From positions 156,001 through 220,000 of the forward strand of contig BROG01000402.1 in assembly GCA_030159075.1 (NCBI GenBank): DNA of 64,000 nt, read 5' to 3'. Below are positions 1 through 11,422 of the stretch, in pieces. The stretch's first letter is position 1. Each line of letters begins with the position of its first letter. The notes under the pieces are model-generated. The model worked only from the letters and a program-made list of their open reading frames with translations. It was not told where the DNA came from and did not search any database. Position numbers and translations under genes: made by a program. This DNA comes from Atrina japonica (taxonomy: Eukaryota > Mollusca > Bivalvia > Pterioida > Pinnidae).

Positions 1-1190
1 TCAATTTTTATTAAAACATGTCATAAACTTCTGAAAAATAATATGTTGGTAAAATATCTAAATTGGTTAAGTCACCCCCCCTATGGACACCCCCATATTA
101 TATGAAATATCATTATATATTTGTAATTTTACAGAATTGCAGTCTGTTCTAAACATAAAATTTAATTATAATACAAAGATGTTTTGTTTCAGGGTCTTTC
201 CAATGCATTTATTGGAAGACAAACTGTCGTTAAAATAATCAGAAAACGCTTTGATAAATGTACATAGGTGAAAACTCTTCTGTGGTATATGTATTTGTAA
301 AATATATTATGTAGCCAAGTCTCAAATTATTTTTGTTTTCTATCAGGTCTAGATATCTTTATTTATTCGAAGCTGATGAAATGCCTGAATGCAAGTCAAT
401 ATGTCTTTCGCCATGTGTTTACTGATAGGTTACGGTTTATAACATATAACACCTACAATGTATTGCTAATGACACACATCATAAACTGTGATATGGGCAA
501 AAATGCTCATCTATAATTGCTTCAAAATATTACAAAACATCACATCTCCCTATTCATTTCTAATTGATACATTCTGAATAACGCACATATTCGTCATCAG
601 ATCTTAATAGATAGTTAGATCACTAATAACGAAGCTGAAAACCACGGATTACACAGGAACCTAGTAATTAAGGCAAAGTGCATCACGCAATTTGATCACT
701 TTCATGACTTACTCCTGAATATTGAGAATAACGTTCTGTTCAATATATGGTTTAGCTTAATGATTTTTAAATTCAGCTATGTTTTATTAGTTCTTCTAAT
801 TTATTTCTCTAAGGTAGAACATAGCTTAGTTCCAGCTGCAGAGCTATATGAACCGCCATTTTGCTGTGCTATATCAAGAGTGAGGAAAATGTATTCTACA
901 GTTAGATGTAGACATATATTGATTTCAATGCAGCGTATCTAACTTATCAACCCTTGAAAAACAATGCACTCTACTGTAAATCAATGCCTTAGACCAGTCC
1001 AAATGTGTTTTAAGGATTAATGAGTTAAGGGTGCTTACAAAGCTATTACATATTTTAAATCAACTTTTTAGTCATACATAAAGTGTGTATATAACCTTAG
1101 CACAGGAAATGTAAAGTCCTAACATGGAATAACCAACATTACTCAGAAGTTAAATATCGATTTAATTATTCAATGGATTTTCTATCAATC
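1..1190. other. No gene recognised; probable intron after exon 8
   Basis: A+T-rich sequence with no homology I can see. By position it should be intronic sequence of the cyclase gene. Confidence 0.5.
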
Positions 1191-1197
1191 AAGCTAT

Positions 1198-1304
1198 TTA
1201 TTTATCTATCTATCTATCTATCTATCCATCCATCCATCAATCAATCAATCAGTCAAACTCTATGTACGTATGTCTGTCTGTCGATCTATCTATCTATCTA
1301 TCTG

Positions 1305-1345
<41 letters not shown>

Positions 1346-1347
1346 TT
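1198..1347. repeat. (ATCT)n microsatellite with ATCC/ATCA interruption
   Basis: Tetranucleotide runs at 1198-1223 and 1283-1347, separated by CATC, AATC and GTCT variants. Confidence 0.95.
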
Positions 1348-1452
1348 ATCACTAGCTCAAAACATACCTATATACAGATAGAAAATGAGATAAAGAGAGA
1401 AAGAGATAAAAACAATTTGTATCTTTCAAACTGAAATGTAATTAACAATTAC

Positions 1453-1638
1453 AAATTTAGATCCTTTCTCCTGAGCTGCTGTATCTTCAGTTGCTGGCGC
1501 CAAAACACTTGAGAACGGAATTTCAGCGTTAAACTTCACAGACTGCATCAGTCGAACAACGATCCCAGAAACATTCCGAAAGGATGGCTTCTTTGCTGTT
1601 ATTTCACTAATACTTTTCCCCTTCCATATACTTGGCAT
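1453..1638 (-). CDS. ADCY1: Adenylate cyclase exon 8 (start of C1b, putative calmodulin-binding segment)
   Basis: Up to 62 codons after acceptor GATCTTTTACAG at 1638. The sequence AKKPSFRNVSGIVVRLMQSV followed by KFNAEIPFSSV aligns with the ADCY1 C1b stretch that ends in AEIPFSNV, whose preceding basic amphipathic helix is the established calmodulin site of type 1. This is the main reason for preferring type 1 over types 5/6. The end at TTT|GTAATT (1453) is the most plausible donor but is weak. Remaining exons (rest of C1b, second membrane bundle, C2) are not in the window. Confidence 0.82.
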
Positions 1639-1757
1639 CTGTAAAAGATCCAATCCTAATTATTGTTTACAATCACATTTTATCGTTTTAATACTTGTTT
1701 ACTTATATTGACATAAACACACACATGAAGATCATGCATTCGACATATATATGCATC

Positions 1758-1760
<3 letters not shown>

Positions 1761-1849
<89 letters not shown>
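1761..1849. repeat. (AT)n microsatellite
   Basis: About 44 uninterrupted TA units, inside the intron upstream of exon 8. Confidence 0.95.
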
Positions 1850-1851
<2 letters not shown>

Positions 1852-2242
1852 CTGTCATGAGTTTCCATTCATACGAGATTTTGAATTTTTCATTTTGCGA
1901 ACCTCTGGCGAGTTAAGTAGAGAATTCACAACGAGTATCGTAAATGTGATATGAATGGAAATTCATGACAGATTCTTTTTATCATATGATCAAACATATG
2001 CATTATAAACGGCATTTTCTGATGACTGGGGATGAGAATCTATATTCTCCTCTCTGTCCAGTTGACCAAATTGTTCCAAATAGGTAAAATACTTGCGCAG
2101 AAATAAGTGCACAAAACATATTGTAGATATTGCTTACATTTGAATACATACATTTAGGCTACATCTTAAATTATTATTTGCATCTAAGCATAATTTATCA
2201 GATGTTGAAATAAGCAAAATTGCCCACTTGAATACAACAAAA

Positions 2243-2247
<5 letters not shown>

Positions 2248-2312
<65 letters not shown>

Positions 2313-2321
2313 CTGATGTGA

Positions 2322-2364
<43 letters not shown>
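2248..2364. repeat. Two (AT)n runs with a duplicated junction
   Basis: AT runs 2248-2309 and 2324-2364 are each followed by TTGTCTGATGTGATCTAT, so run plus flank was duplicated. Confidence 0.9.
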
Positions 2365-2367
<3 letters not shown>

Positions 2368-2380
2368 CTGATGTGATCTA

Positions 2381-3100
2381 TAAAATATACAATCTACGTA
2401 ATTTATTTAATTCAGATAAAGCAGACAGATCTAAGGGAATATTTCAATCAATTACTGATAACATTTGCAATTACTGATAACTACTGAAAACAGAGTACAA
2501 ATGCATTAGTCTTCTTTCTAAATACACTCTACAGTTTAAAAGCGTTATTTGGACCTATTACACTGAAATAAGATTAATTATCACTCTGTGATGCAAAAAT
2601 ACAAAGTATTTACAGATATTTCTAAAATCTTGATTTAATCTACTACTAACATGATTTTTTCTGTCTGCAGCAAAGCTAATAAAATGCATTTCACTTTTTA
2701 ACTAAAGTATCAGTCTTTTGGAAAGAAAAATCGTATTTACTTTGACGTCATTTTCAAAGAGATTCGTGTGTGAAGGTCTAAAGTTTTATTTCGCAGTATG
2801 ATCGTAGTGAACGGAAATAGCGCTGTTTTAAACGTTGTCAATTATCAAAAAGGCTTTAATTCAGGATATGTGTATATGTACTTTGTAACGTCTCTGAAAT
2901 AGAATCTTTAATTTGGATTGTATTCCATCAGAAAACACAGAAATCATCAAGTTTATATTGTGATATGTATAATAATATCACCATGGAAATGCCATGTTTC
3001 CTTGCATTCATTTATTGCATTTAAAAAAGAAACAAAGTTGCACTGGGTATACTAGAATTGGAATAAGATTTCACAACAACTCATAATATCTTTTACAAAA
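2381..3100. other. Unique-looking intron sequence
   Basis: Between exons 7 and 8. No repeat or gene seen apart from the AT runs to the left. Confidence 0.6.
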
Positions 3101-3108
3101 CAACAAAC

Positions 3109-3250
3109 CCTTCTTGGGTGATTGGCTTTGATGAGAAATGTTTCAATGCCCCGTTCTTTCAGGTAAGGGTTCCTATCTCCGCCATTGCCAGGTTCTACCT
3201 CATACTCACATGGTAAGTGAGCCAACGTATCTTTTGTGAGGTGGACACGT
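3109..3250 (-). CDS. ADCY1: Adenylate cyclase exon 7 (end of C1a)
   Basis: 142 bases encoding (G)[23 protein letters not shown] and [16 protein letters not shown], the usual C-terminal strand region of C1a. The acceptor is ACTTTTGTAG (start 3250). The A completes a Gly codon split with exon 6, so the phases agree. The donor AGAAGG|GTTTGT at 3109 is the best GT available but is not a strong consensus, so the end could shift by a few bases. Confidence 0.9.
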
Positions 3251-3442
3251 CTACAAAAGTTACAAACACGAAATGGTGAAACAGAGAAATGGCGAAACAT
3301 GGAGTATTCACTTAGCTATCAAACTCTGCGTGTATAATCTAGACAACTTCTATTAAATCTAATAATGATATTACCAGTTTGGGAAGAAATTGGAATTTTA
3401 AATTGAGGCATCTAGAGTACTATGAGTACCAATATCATTTAG

Positions 3443-3443
<1 letters not shown>

Positions 3444-3530
<87 letters not shown>
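3444..3530. repeat. (AT)n microsatellite
   Basis: Long TA run in the intron between exons 6 and 7. Confidence 0.95.
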
Positions 3531-3536
<6 letters not shown>

Positions 3537-3665
3537 TCACGTTTTCGATATATAAATATACAGGTAGAGCTATGCCAATGCTGTAATTATGTAATTTGGT
3601 AACTAACAGATTTGCCAAAATATAGTAGTAGATATTGGTTTGTAGCGCCAGAGAACACTTAACTT

Positions 3666-3874
<209 letters not shown>

Positions 3875-3900
3875 TTTACGCCACAATAAATGGAACTCAC

Positions 3901-4059
3901 CCTGGTATGCCGCCTGACTCCATTTGATTTGCAAGTGTCACATCATTACTCCAGACATCATACTGCCATTTCTTCAAGCCTAACACACCACAGAGCACTC
4001 TCCCAGTATGTAAACCCACTCGCATATTCAAATGAACATCAGTTTTATCACAGACAGAA
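3901..4059 (-). CDS. ADCY1: Adenylate cyclase exon 6 (C1a core)
   Basis: 159 bases encoding [39 protein letters not shown] and [13 protein letters not shown]. The [17 protein letters not shown] block is identical or nearly so to ADCY1 as I know it. Acceptor TTTCTTTGGACAG (start 4059, one base completing a codon from exon 5); donor CCAGG|GTGAGT (end 3901). The donor lies 29 bases from a 204-base AG microsatellite just inside the next intron. Confidence 0.94.
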
Positions 4060-4315
4060 CTGTCCAAAGAAAACAAAGACAAATATTGTACACAGGTACT
4101 AAAACGATTTTATACTAAAACAGTTTATGCAGCTTGTAAAGAGCATAACTTTATTGTCATTCATTTTGAAATCATTTTTTAATCATTTATCAATATCGGA
4201 TTCGAAACACATTCAATCAGTCTTTTAAAACTAGATGGAACATAACATTTCGGTATATTTTTCATGTTGAAATAAATACATTCAGATATCAATATAGTTT
4301 ATGCATTTTAAGATT

Positions 4316-4636
4316 TCTTTTTTGTTTGTATGTTGTTTTACATCCAGTCAAGAATTTCTCATATATATTGAAATGTCGCCAGCTTTAGGTGAAGTATCGT
4401 AAATTTTGGCCTGTGTTATAGACTGAAGCCAATGGAGTAAGGGTTCTTTTACATGCCATGCATGGAGGAGACAACCTGGTTACAATGTAACCGGAAATGC
4501 CACCAGCCTTCCACAGGTAAACGTTCTCACAGAAACAGTTAGGTTCTAGCGGAATTTGAACTCACGCTGACAAGAGGCGAGAGAATTCATGGATTAAAGA
4601 TAGCTACTCTAACCACTCTGCGACGGAGGCCCCGAT
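4316..4636 (-). mobile_element. SINE, tRNA-like head
   Basis: On the minus strand it begins GGGGCCTCCGTCGCAGAGTG with an A box (GCAGAGTGGTTAGAG) and a B box (GAGTTCAAATTCC, about 4565). A body with a GGTTACATTGTAACC-type motif and a T-rich tail ending in ACAAACAAAAAA follow. The same family occurs at 13.7, 36.9, 46.5, 47.6 and 51.7 kb. Confidence 0.75.
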
Positions 4637-4978
4637 ATGTTTGGCATTGAACTGTCCTTTCATCTTTCGAACTCTATGACGCAACTATAGAACACTTCGT
4701 AAAATCGCTGTTATGTCATCATTACTCATTAGAAGACATGTACTGAATATTTAGTTTCAAAGTAAATTCCCAACAAATATGTGTAATTTTCCGTAAATTT
4801 TGTAAATCATTTATTCTAGAAAAGAAAATTATTTTATTTATATAATTAATTTAAAACAAAGACATTAAATTTTGTTTACGTTGATTAAGCACACATCTTG
4901 AAATTGAATTTGAATCAGAGATTTGAAAAAACAAATCACAAAAAGTGCTTAATCTTTTAAAGGTAGATACAATGAGAG

Positions 4979-5215
4979 AAAAAATCGCATGTTAAATATA
5001 TATCATAAACATAACTCCAAAATTATAATGCCAAAGACGATCATTTCTGTCAATTATACTTTATCAGTTCACCTCCAGTTTATAAAAGATGTATATTTTC
5101 TAAAGAGAAAGTGGTATCAATCAAGGCCAAATAATAAATCTAGATGTATAGCAAATTCCGTCCTAGAGTAACCACTGTAAAAAGATGACACCTTTGAAGA
5201 TTTTAGAATTTATAC
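4979..5215. repeat. Dispersed repeat shared with about 60.47-60.64 kb
   Basis: ACGATCATTTCTGTCAAT, CTTTATCAGTT and a TATTTTCTAAAGA segment reappear in the same order near 60530-60600. Part of the beginning (ATCATAAACATAACTCC) also occurs at 24150. The class is unknown; it may be part of the Penelope-like family. Confidence 0.4.
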
Positions 5216-5435
5216 TGTGTTAAAACAACATTTAGAATAATTTATGATCTAATTGATATGTTCCCATTTTGCACTAATATCCTAACCAAATCCCTGGCTT
5301 TTCCGACACCCTGTTAAATCCAAAACTTTACAAGTTCTGGTGGTTTGTTTTTTTGAGTGGCTGTTTGAGAGATAAAGCGGGTGAATACACAGTACGGTTT
5401 TGATTCGATGCTATCTATGACATGTTTTATCTTTG

Positions 5436-5493
5436 GGAGCTGTTTGGGTAGGTGGAATTGGGTGGGTGGGGGGTAGATGTGGTATTGTGAATA

Positions 5494-5525
<32 letters not shown>

Positions 5526-8500
5526 AGTGGTGTGTGTGTTGTGTGTGTGAGTGTGGGTGTGTGTGTGTGTGGTGTGTGTGGGTTTGGGTGGGGTTGTGGG
5601 GGGGTCGGTGTGTGTGTGTGGTTGGTTGGTGTGTGGTGGTGTTGTTGGTGTGTGTGTGTGGTGGTGGGGTTGTTGTTGGGTTCGGGTGTGTGTGTTGTAT
5701 GTATTGGTTGTTTTGGGGTGTTGTGGTGGGTAGGTTAGGGGTTTGAGGCGTTGGATATAAAATTAGATAGGCTTTAGTTGTTTGGTTGTGTGTGTTGTGT
5801 GTGGTAGTTGTTAGAGGGTGGAGATAGGTGGGTCTGGGTGGTTGGGGTGTGTGTTGAGTGTATTGTGTTTGTGTTAGTGTATTTGTGGGGTGGTAGGTTG
5901 GGTTAGGTTTGGGTTGTGGTGGTGTGTGGGTTTGGTGGGTGGGGTGTTTGGTTGGGGTGTTGGGTGTAGGGTGGAGGTGGTGCTGTGTGTGGTGGGGGGA
6001 GGGGGTGTAGGGGGGTTGTGGGGGGGTTGGGGTGGTTAGTGTTGTGGTGGGGTGGTATGGGGTGTTGGTGTGTGTTGGGTGTGGTTGTGGTGTGGGTTTG
6101 TAGTGGGTGGGAGGGGGGGGGTGGGTGGGTTGGTGGGTGAGGGTTGTGTTATATTGTTGTGTGTTGTGTTGTGTTGGGGGTTGTGTGGTGTGTGGTTTGT
6201 AGTGGTGGTGTGTTTTTGTTGGGGTTTGTGGGGATTTTTTTTGTGTTAGATGTAGTGGTTGGGTGGGTGGTTGTTGTTTGTGGGTGGTGTGTTGTGTTGT
6301 TTGGTTTGTGTGTTGTTTGGGTTGTGGTTGGGTGTTTGTAGTTGGTTGGTTGGTGTTGTGGGTTGGTTTGGTGGGGTGGTGGAGGTGGGGGATGTGGTTT
6401 AAGGTGTTGTGTGTAGGTGTTGGTGGTGTTGGTGTGTGTGTGGTGTTCTTTTTGGGGGTGGTTGTGTGTGGTTGTGTGGGAGTGTTGTTGTGTTGGTGGG
6501 TGTGGTGGTTGTGTGTGCGTGTGGTGGTGGTGTGTGGTGTGTGGTGGTTGAGGTGGTGGATTGGTTGGTGTGGTGTGGTTTGGTGGGTGTCTTGTTGCGT
6601 GTTGTGTGTTTTAGGTGGTTGGTTTGTTCGTGGTCGTGGTTTGGTTGGGTTGGGTTGTTTAGGGGGTGGTGTGTGTGAGTGTGGTTTTAGTTGGTGAGAT
6701 AAACAGCTGTAAAACACTTACTGTATAGCTTCGGTTGTGCAGTGGGGTTGTTGTTGTTGGTGGGTGTGTGTATGGGTGGGGTGTCTGGGGTGGTGTGCGG
6801 GTTGGGTGTGGTGGGGTGTCTAGTTGTTTCGTGTAATGTGTGGACGTTGTGTGGGTTGGTTGGGGGGTGTTGGGTTGTGTGTTGGTTGGGGTTTGGGTTG
6901 GTGGAGGTTGTTAGTGGAGTATGGATTGGGGGGTGTGGGTTGGTGTGTGTGGTGGGTGTGTGTGGTTCTATGAGTTGTTAGGTGGAATGGTGGGTTGTGG
7001 CTGTGGGTGGTGTGGGGTAGGTGGTGGGGTGTGTTGGGGGGGTGGGTGGGTGTGTGGGTTTGTGTGTGTGGTTGCTGTTGAGGTGTGGTGGTGAGTGGGG
7101 GTGAGTCGTTTGGTTGTAGTGTGTGTTGGGTGATTGTGTGGTGGGGTGGTGATAGGTGGTGTGTTTTTTGTGTGGGTTGTGTAGGTTGTGGTTCGGGGTG
7201 GTTGGTTGTTGTTTGGTTGAGGGGGAGGTGTGGGTGTGTGGGGTGGTGTGTTGGTGTTGGTTGGTTGTGTTTTTGGTTGTTGGTGTGTGTGTGTGGGTTG
7301 TTGCTGGGTGGGGGTTGTGGCTAGGTGTGTGTTGTGGGTAGTGTTTTAGTGGGGGGTTGTGTGGTTGTTTGATTTGGTCGGTGTGTGGTGTGTTGGTGTG
7401 TGTTGTTAGGTGGGTAGGTGGGGTTGGTTGAGGGTTGGTGGTTGGTTGTGTGTGGTTCGTGTCTGGGGTGTTTGTGGGTTGTGTGGTTGGGTCGTTCGTG
7501 TGTGGTGGTGTGGTGGTGGTGTGTGTGGGTGTGGTAGGTTGGTGGTGTTTTGGTGGTTTATGGGTATGTGATGGTGAGGTGGTGTTGATGGTGGGTGGGT
7601 GTGTGTGTGGTTGTGTGTGAGGATTGTTGGTGGATGTGGTTGGGGTTTGTGGGTGTTGGGGTGTTCGGGTGTTTGTGTAAAGGGGTGTTGTTTTGTGTAT
7701 CTGGTTCGGTTTGAGTGTGGCGTTTGTTTTAGTTTGTGGTGTTTGTGTGGTGTGTTGTGGTTGGTGTTGTTAAGGTTCGTGTTGTGTGTGTTGGTTGTTT
7801 GTGTGTGAGGGATGTTTGTGTGTGTGTGGTTTGGGTGTTGTGTGGTGTGTGGGTTTGTGTTGTTTGTGTTGTGTGTGTGTGTTGTTTTTTTGTCGGGGTG
7901 GAGTGTGTTGCTAGGGGTGTTATGTGGTTGTGGTGTAGGTGGTGTGGTGTGGTGTGGTGTTGGTTGTTGGTGTGGTGGGTGGTGTGTTATTTGTAGGGTG
8001 TGTGGTGGGTGTGGTGGTGGTGGTGTGGCTGTGGTGGTAGGTGTTGGTTGTGTGGTTTTAGTGGTTGTGGGTGTGTGTGTGTTAGTGGTGGGTTGTTGGT
8101 CGTTTTGGTGGTTTGTGTAGGGTGTGGTGTGGGATAGAGTGGTTGTGGTGGGTTGGAGTGGGTAGTTGGTGGTAGTGTGGTGGGGGTGGTGATGGTAGGG
8201 TGGGGTGTGTGGTGTTTTTGTTTGTGTTGTTGTTGTGTGTTGTGGGGTGGGTAGGAGTTTTTGTGTTGGGGTGTTGGTGGGTGCTTGGGTGTGGGTGGTG
8301 GGTGTGGTGGTGGGTTGCGGTTGTGTGGTGGAGGGTGGTTGTAGTGTGTGTGGAAGGTGGGGTGTGTTTGTGTTAACGGGTTGGTGGTGGTTGGTGGGGG
8401 GTGTTGTCGGTGGTTGTTGTCGTGTATGGAGTGGGTGGGGTTTGGTTTGTGGGTTTGAGTGTGGGAGTGTGGGAAGGTGGTGGTGGTGGGTGTGGTGGTA

Positions 8501-8805
8501 GTAGGGGGTGGTCTCTCTGGGTTGTGGTAAGTGTCTGATGTAGTCGGAGCTGGTGGTGAGTGTGTGGTGAGGGAGGTGTTGAGGGTGTGTGTTATGGGGA
8601 GATAGGTTGGTGTGGGGTGTGTGGTTGGTGGGTGTTTGGGTTGTTGGGTGGGGGGGATTGTGGTTGGGGGTGGGTGGTGGTGGGGGTTGTTAGGTGTCTG
8701 TTAGCGTGTGTGTGTGAGGTGTGTTGTGTGTGTGAGGGTTGTGGGTTTGTGGTTGGGGGTTGGTAGTGTGCTTGTTGTGTGTGTTTCCTGTTGTGCTGTT
8801 GGTGT
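5436..8805. repeat. 3.4 kb G/T-only low-complexity tract in intron 5
   Basis: The plus strand is composed almost entirely of G and T, with no fixed period: irregular mixes of GTGTG, GGTTGG, GGTGG and G-runs. A and C appear only sporadically, plus an (AT)n run at about 5499-5524 and two islands of more ordinary sequence near 5745-5785 and 6685-6740. The coding-strand RNA would be C/A rich. Long open frames on the minus strand here, including one of about 400 codons, are meaningless because stop codons need T. It ends abruptly at exon 5. It may be a decayed (GT)n expansion or an assembly or consensus artefact. Confidence 0.9.
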
Positions 8806-8928
8806 GGTTTGCATCATATCTAAGCCCATATCAACACAAAATTTAGCGTGTTCTTCTTGTGGGTTTGGGAGGCCACACACACAGTAATAACAATCCCCTA
8901 ATATTTTGATTCGCAAACATCGATTCCT
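8806..8928 (-). CDS. ADCY1: Adenylate cyclase exon 5 (second metal-binding Asp), 3' end disrupted
   Basis: Starts after the acceptor GGTATTTTTCAG at 8928 with RNRCLRIKILGDCYYC, carrying the second metal-binding Asp (LGD) of C1a. It continues through GLPNPQEEHAKFC to VDMGLDMMQT. CVCGLP has Cys where most family members have Ser. Recognisable coding sequence stops near 8806. About five more bases and a GT donor are expected, because exon 6 starts inside a codon, but the DNA turns at once into the G/T tract. On the coding strand that tract is C/A only, so no GT is available. The true exon end is therefore missing, hidden in the tract, or corrupted in the assembly. Confidence 0.85.
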
Positions 8929-9023
8929 CTGAAAAATACCCGTAAACATATAATTAAACTCGCTATTAAGATAACCTAATTTACTGACTGCAATTGAAGT
9001 GAGGTTGTCTCATGATTACAAGA

Positions 9024-9024
<1 letters not shown>

Positions 9025-9108
<84 letters not shown>
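9025..9108. repeat. Compound (CA)n(TA)n microsatellite
   Basis: CA run 9025-9063 passing directly into TA run 9064-9108. Confidence 0.95.
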
Positions 9109-9111
<3 letters not shown>

Positions 9112-9276
9112 GTTGAATTATTACCGAATGCCCAAAAATGTATTATATTAGATCTATCTCAGACTTTAATACGTCACGTTTCAATCAATGATGTCATATT
9201 CTGACAAAAAAGGCCCGATTAACCCATTGACGCCATTGAATAGATTAAACTGTGGCTTCATACAGACACACGACAG

Positions 9277-9386
<110 letters not shown>

Positions 9387-9457
9387 TATTTGTAGTCGCA
9401 ATATTTTCAGAACATTTGTTAAAACAGATATGTCATGGATTTTCAGTAAACAGTCAA

Positions 9458-9488
9458 AATATTGTCCCTTGCCATCAGGGACAATATT
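9458..9488. other. Perfect 12-bp hairpin
   Basis: AATATTGTCCCT (9458-9469) and AGGGACAATATT (9477-9488) around a 7-base loop, in intron 4. There is no T-run after it and no known element, so the function is unassigned. Confidence 0.7.
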
Positions 9489-10019
9489 GTAACTTTATAC
9501 TAAGTGAACTCTAACGATTTCATTGTGTTAAATGAGCTGTAATTATAATTGTTATATTTGTATTTATGTAACAAAATTCTCATCTATTTTCTTCAAATGA
9601 CACTTGTCGTGACGGACTCTTATATACAACGACCTTAGAATTACTTGATATGTGTGATGGCATAAAACTTATCAACATAAAAAAGTTCGTAATAAGAGAA
9701 GTCAGTTTAAGATCAAAATACAACAGACAGAAAAAGACAGAATTAGGTTGTGATTCTGTTCACCAGTACGAGTATACATCATCGAAGTCCTAAATACGTC
9801 AGCGTTCTAATTTCGACGGCAATCGCCTTATTTTTATATTTCGTTTATTCTTAATATTTCACGTATTTAGACATAAATTCACTTCCTTGTGACAAAATAT
9901 CTTGCGAATGCGCGTCAAACAGTTATTTGATTAAATTTCTTCTCTACAAATACGCTCCAAAACGTATACTTAGTCATCATGTATTTATTAAAAAACTCTG
10001 CTGACACATATTTTTTTTA

Positions 10020-10700
10020 TTTTTATCAATTGGAGTCATTTTGGTCATAGCCCCGTTTTTTCCCAGACTTTATGCGGCTTTACATAAGGATATTGCTTAT
10101 CAAATTTGATTCAAAATTGGCCCAATAGTTCTTGAGTAGATCTAAAATATTGGACGAAAAATTATATTGTTTATTTAGGTGCTTGTGACCTTGAAATTTG
10201 ACCCAATGACCTTGAAATTTTATCATCCGTATATAATTCCTATTATCTTCCCATTATATCTTAGTATACAAAAAGTGAATCATTTTTGAGTAATAAAGCT
10301 ATTTGTAGACAAAACTGTATCCTATATTACAGAAGCGCCCCTAGTGGCTCATTTATGAACAAAATTCTTTATCATTCGCAAACTTTGTAGATATTGACGT
10401 AATAATCATTTATACAAAATTTAAAAGTCCTCAGACCACTAGTTCATGAGAAAAATATTTTAAAAAGATGTACCAAGATAAGATACTTTTTGGCCCCTTT
10501 TGGATCCCCTATAAGTCCTAGCCCTTTTCGTTTTGCAAACATGAAGCTCCTTCGCAGGACAAAAGTCCCTACCAAATTTGGTTGAAATCTGCCTAGTGAA
10601 TCTTCAGAAGATGTTCAAATGGAAAAAGTTAACGAATTGACGACGACGGACGACGGACATTTGGTAATAACAATAGCTCATTTGGCCCTTTGGCTCATAA
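10020..10700 (+). repeat. Interspersed repeat ending in GACGACGGACGACGG
   Basis: Non-coding. It has the landmarks GACCTTGAAATTTGACC, TCCCTACCAAATTTGGTTGA, AAGATGTTCAAATGG and GACGACGGACGACGGACAT, then ATAGCTCATTTGGCCC. I recognise this as a type of repeat common in bivalve genomes; its class is unknown to me. It lies in intron 4 of the cyclase gene. Confidence 0.6.
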
Positions 10701-10862
10701 ACTGATAACGTGGAAACATGCTGGAACCAATGAAGTTTTTACTTTACTTATAAATTTTGACAGAAATTGTTAAATAAACGTTCTGAATTAATGGGATAGT
10801 TTTGCCCGTTGAAATTAGGGATATCGTGGATAAAATTAATTGTTAAGTGTGTTAAAACCTAC

Positions 10863-10974
10863 CTTTGCTAGTTGATCGAATCGTCCAAATAATTCGTTGA
10901 GTATTCGAACCAGCTCTTGCGCAGTACAGTGTGAAGACAAATTGGTGAATCCAACAATATCAGCAAACAAAATA
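10863..10974 (-). CDS. ADCY1: Adenylate cyclase exon 4 (first metal-binding Asp of C1a)
   Basis: 112 bases encoding (S)[30 protein letters not shown] and RFDQLAK. The Asp in LFADIVGF is the first of the two aspartates that bind catalytic metal ions in class III cyclases; the surrounding residues are canonical. Acceptor TCTTCTAG ends at 10975; donor GCAAAG|GTAGGT ends the exon at 10863, phase 0. Confidence 0.94.
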
Positions 10975-11079
10975 CTAGAAGATATAGGTGCAATGAGTTT
11001 TAAAAATGTCATTCAGACAATGAACATTTTATTTAAACCGACAAACAAAATTCACGAAAGCATAATCACAGACACTTAA

Positions 11080-11418
11080 AGGGGCAGTAGCTTTTTTATT
11101 TCAAAAATATATTACCGTTTTTTACTACTTGGATTGATATACAATAAGAAAAATGAGATATACACAGGCATAAAAATTCCTAAATTCCTCTATATTTTGT
11201 GAAAATTTCTGGAGACTTTCTTGAGAAATGTTTGATTAAATCAACCTTACTATTTGTATATATACATACCACACTGAATCTGACCTTATTTCACAAAATA
11301 TATAGGGATATAAGATTTTTAAGTCTATGTGTAACTCTTATTTGTTATTGTACATCAAGTACAAGTTGTAAAAGTAGAAAAATTGTAATACTTTTTGGTA
11401 AACACAGCTAAAGTCCCT
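11080..11418. mobile_element. MITE copy A, TTAA-flanked
   Basis: Starts AGGGGCAGTAGC after TTAA (11076-11079) and ends ACACAGCTAAAGTCCCT before TTAA (11419-11422). The ends are imperfect inverted repeats. The interior matches copies B and C (TATACACAGGCATAA, CTTGAGAAA, CAACCTTACTATTTGTAT, ATATATAGGGATATA). It has no coding capacity. TTAA duplications are typical of piggyBac-type elements. Confidence 0.8.
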
Positions 11419-11422
11419 TTAA

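Noticed and set aside
5497..6717. 406-codon minus-strand open frame, Thr/Pro/His-rich
   Set aside because: It lies in the G/T tract. The minus strand has almost no T, so stop codons cannot occur; composition alone explains it.
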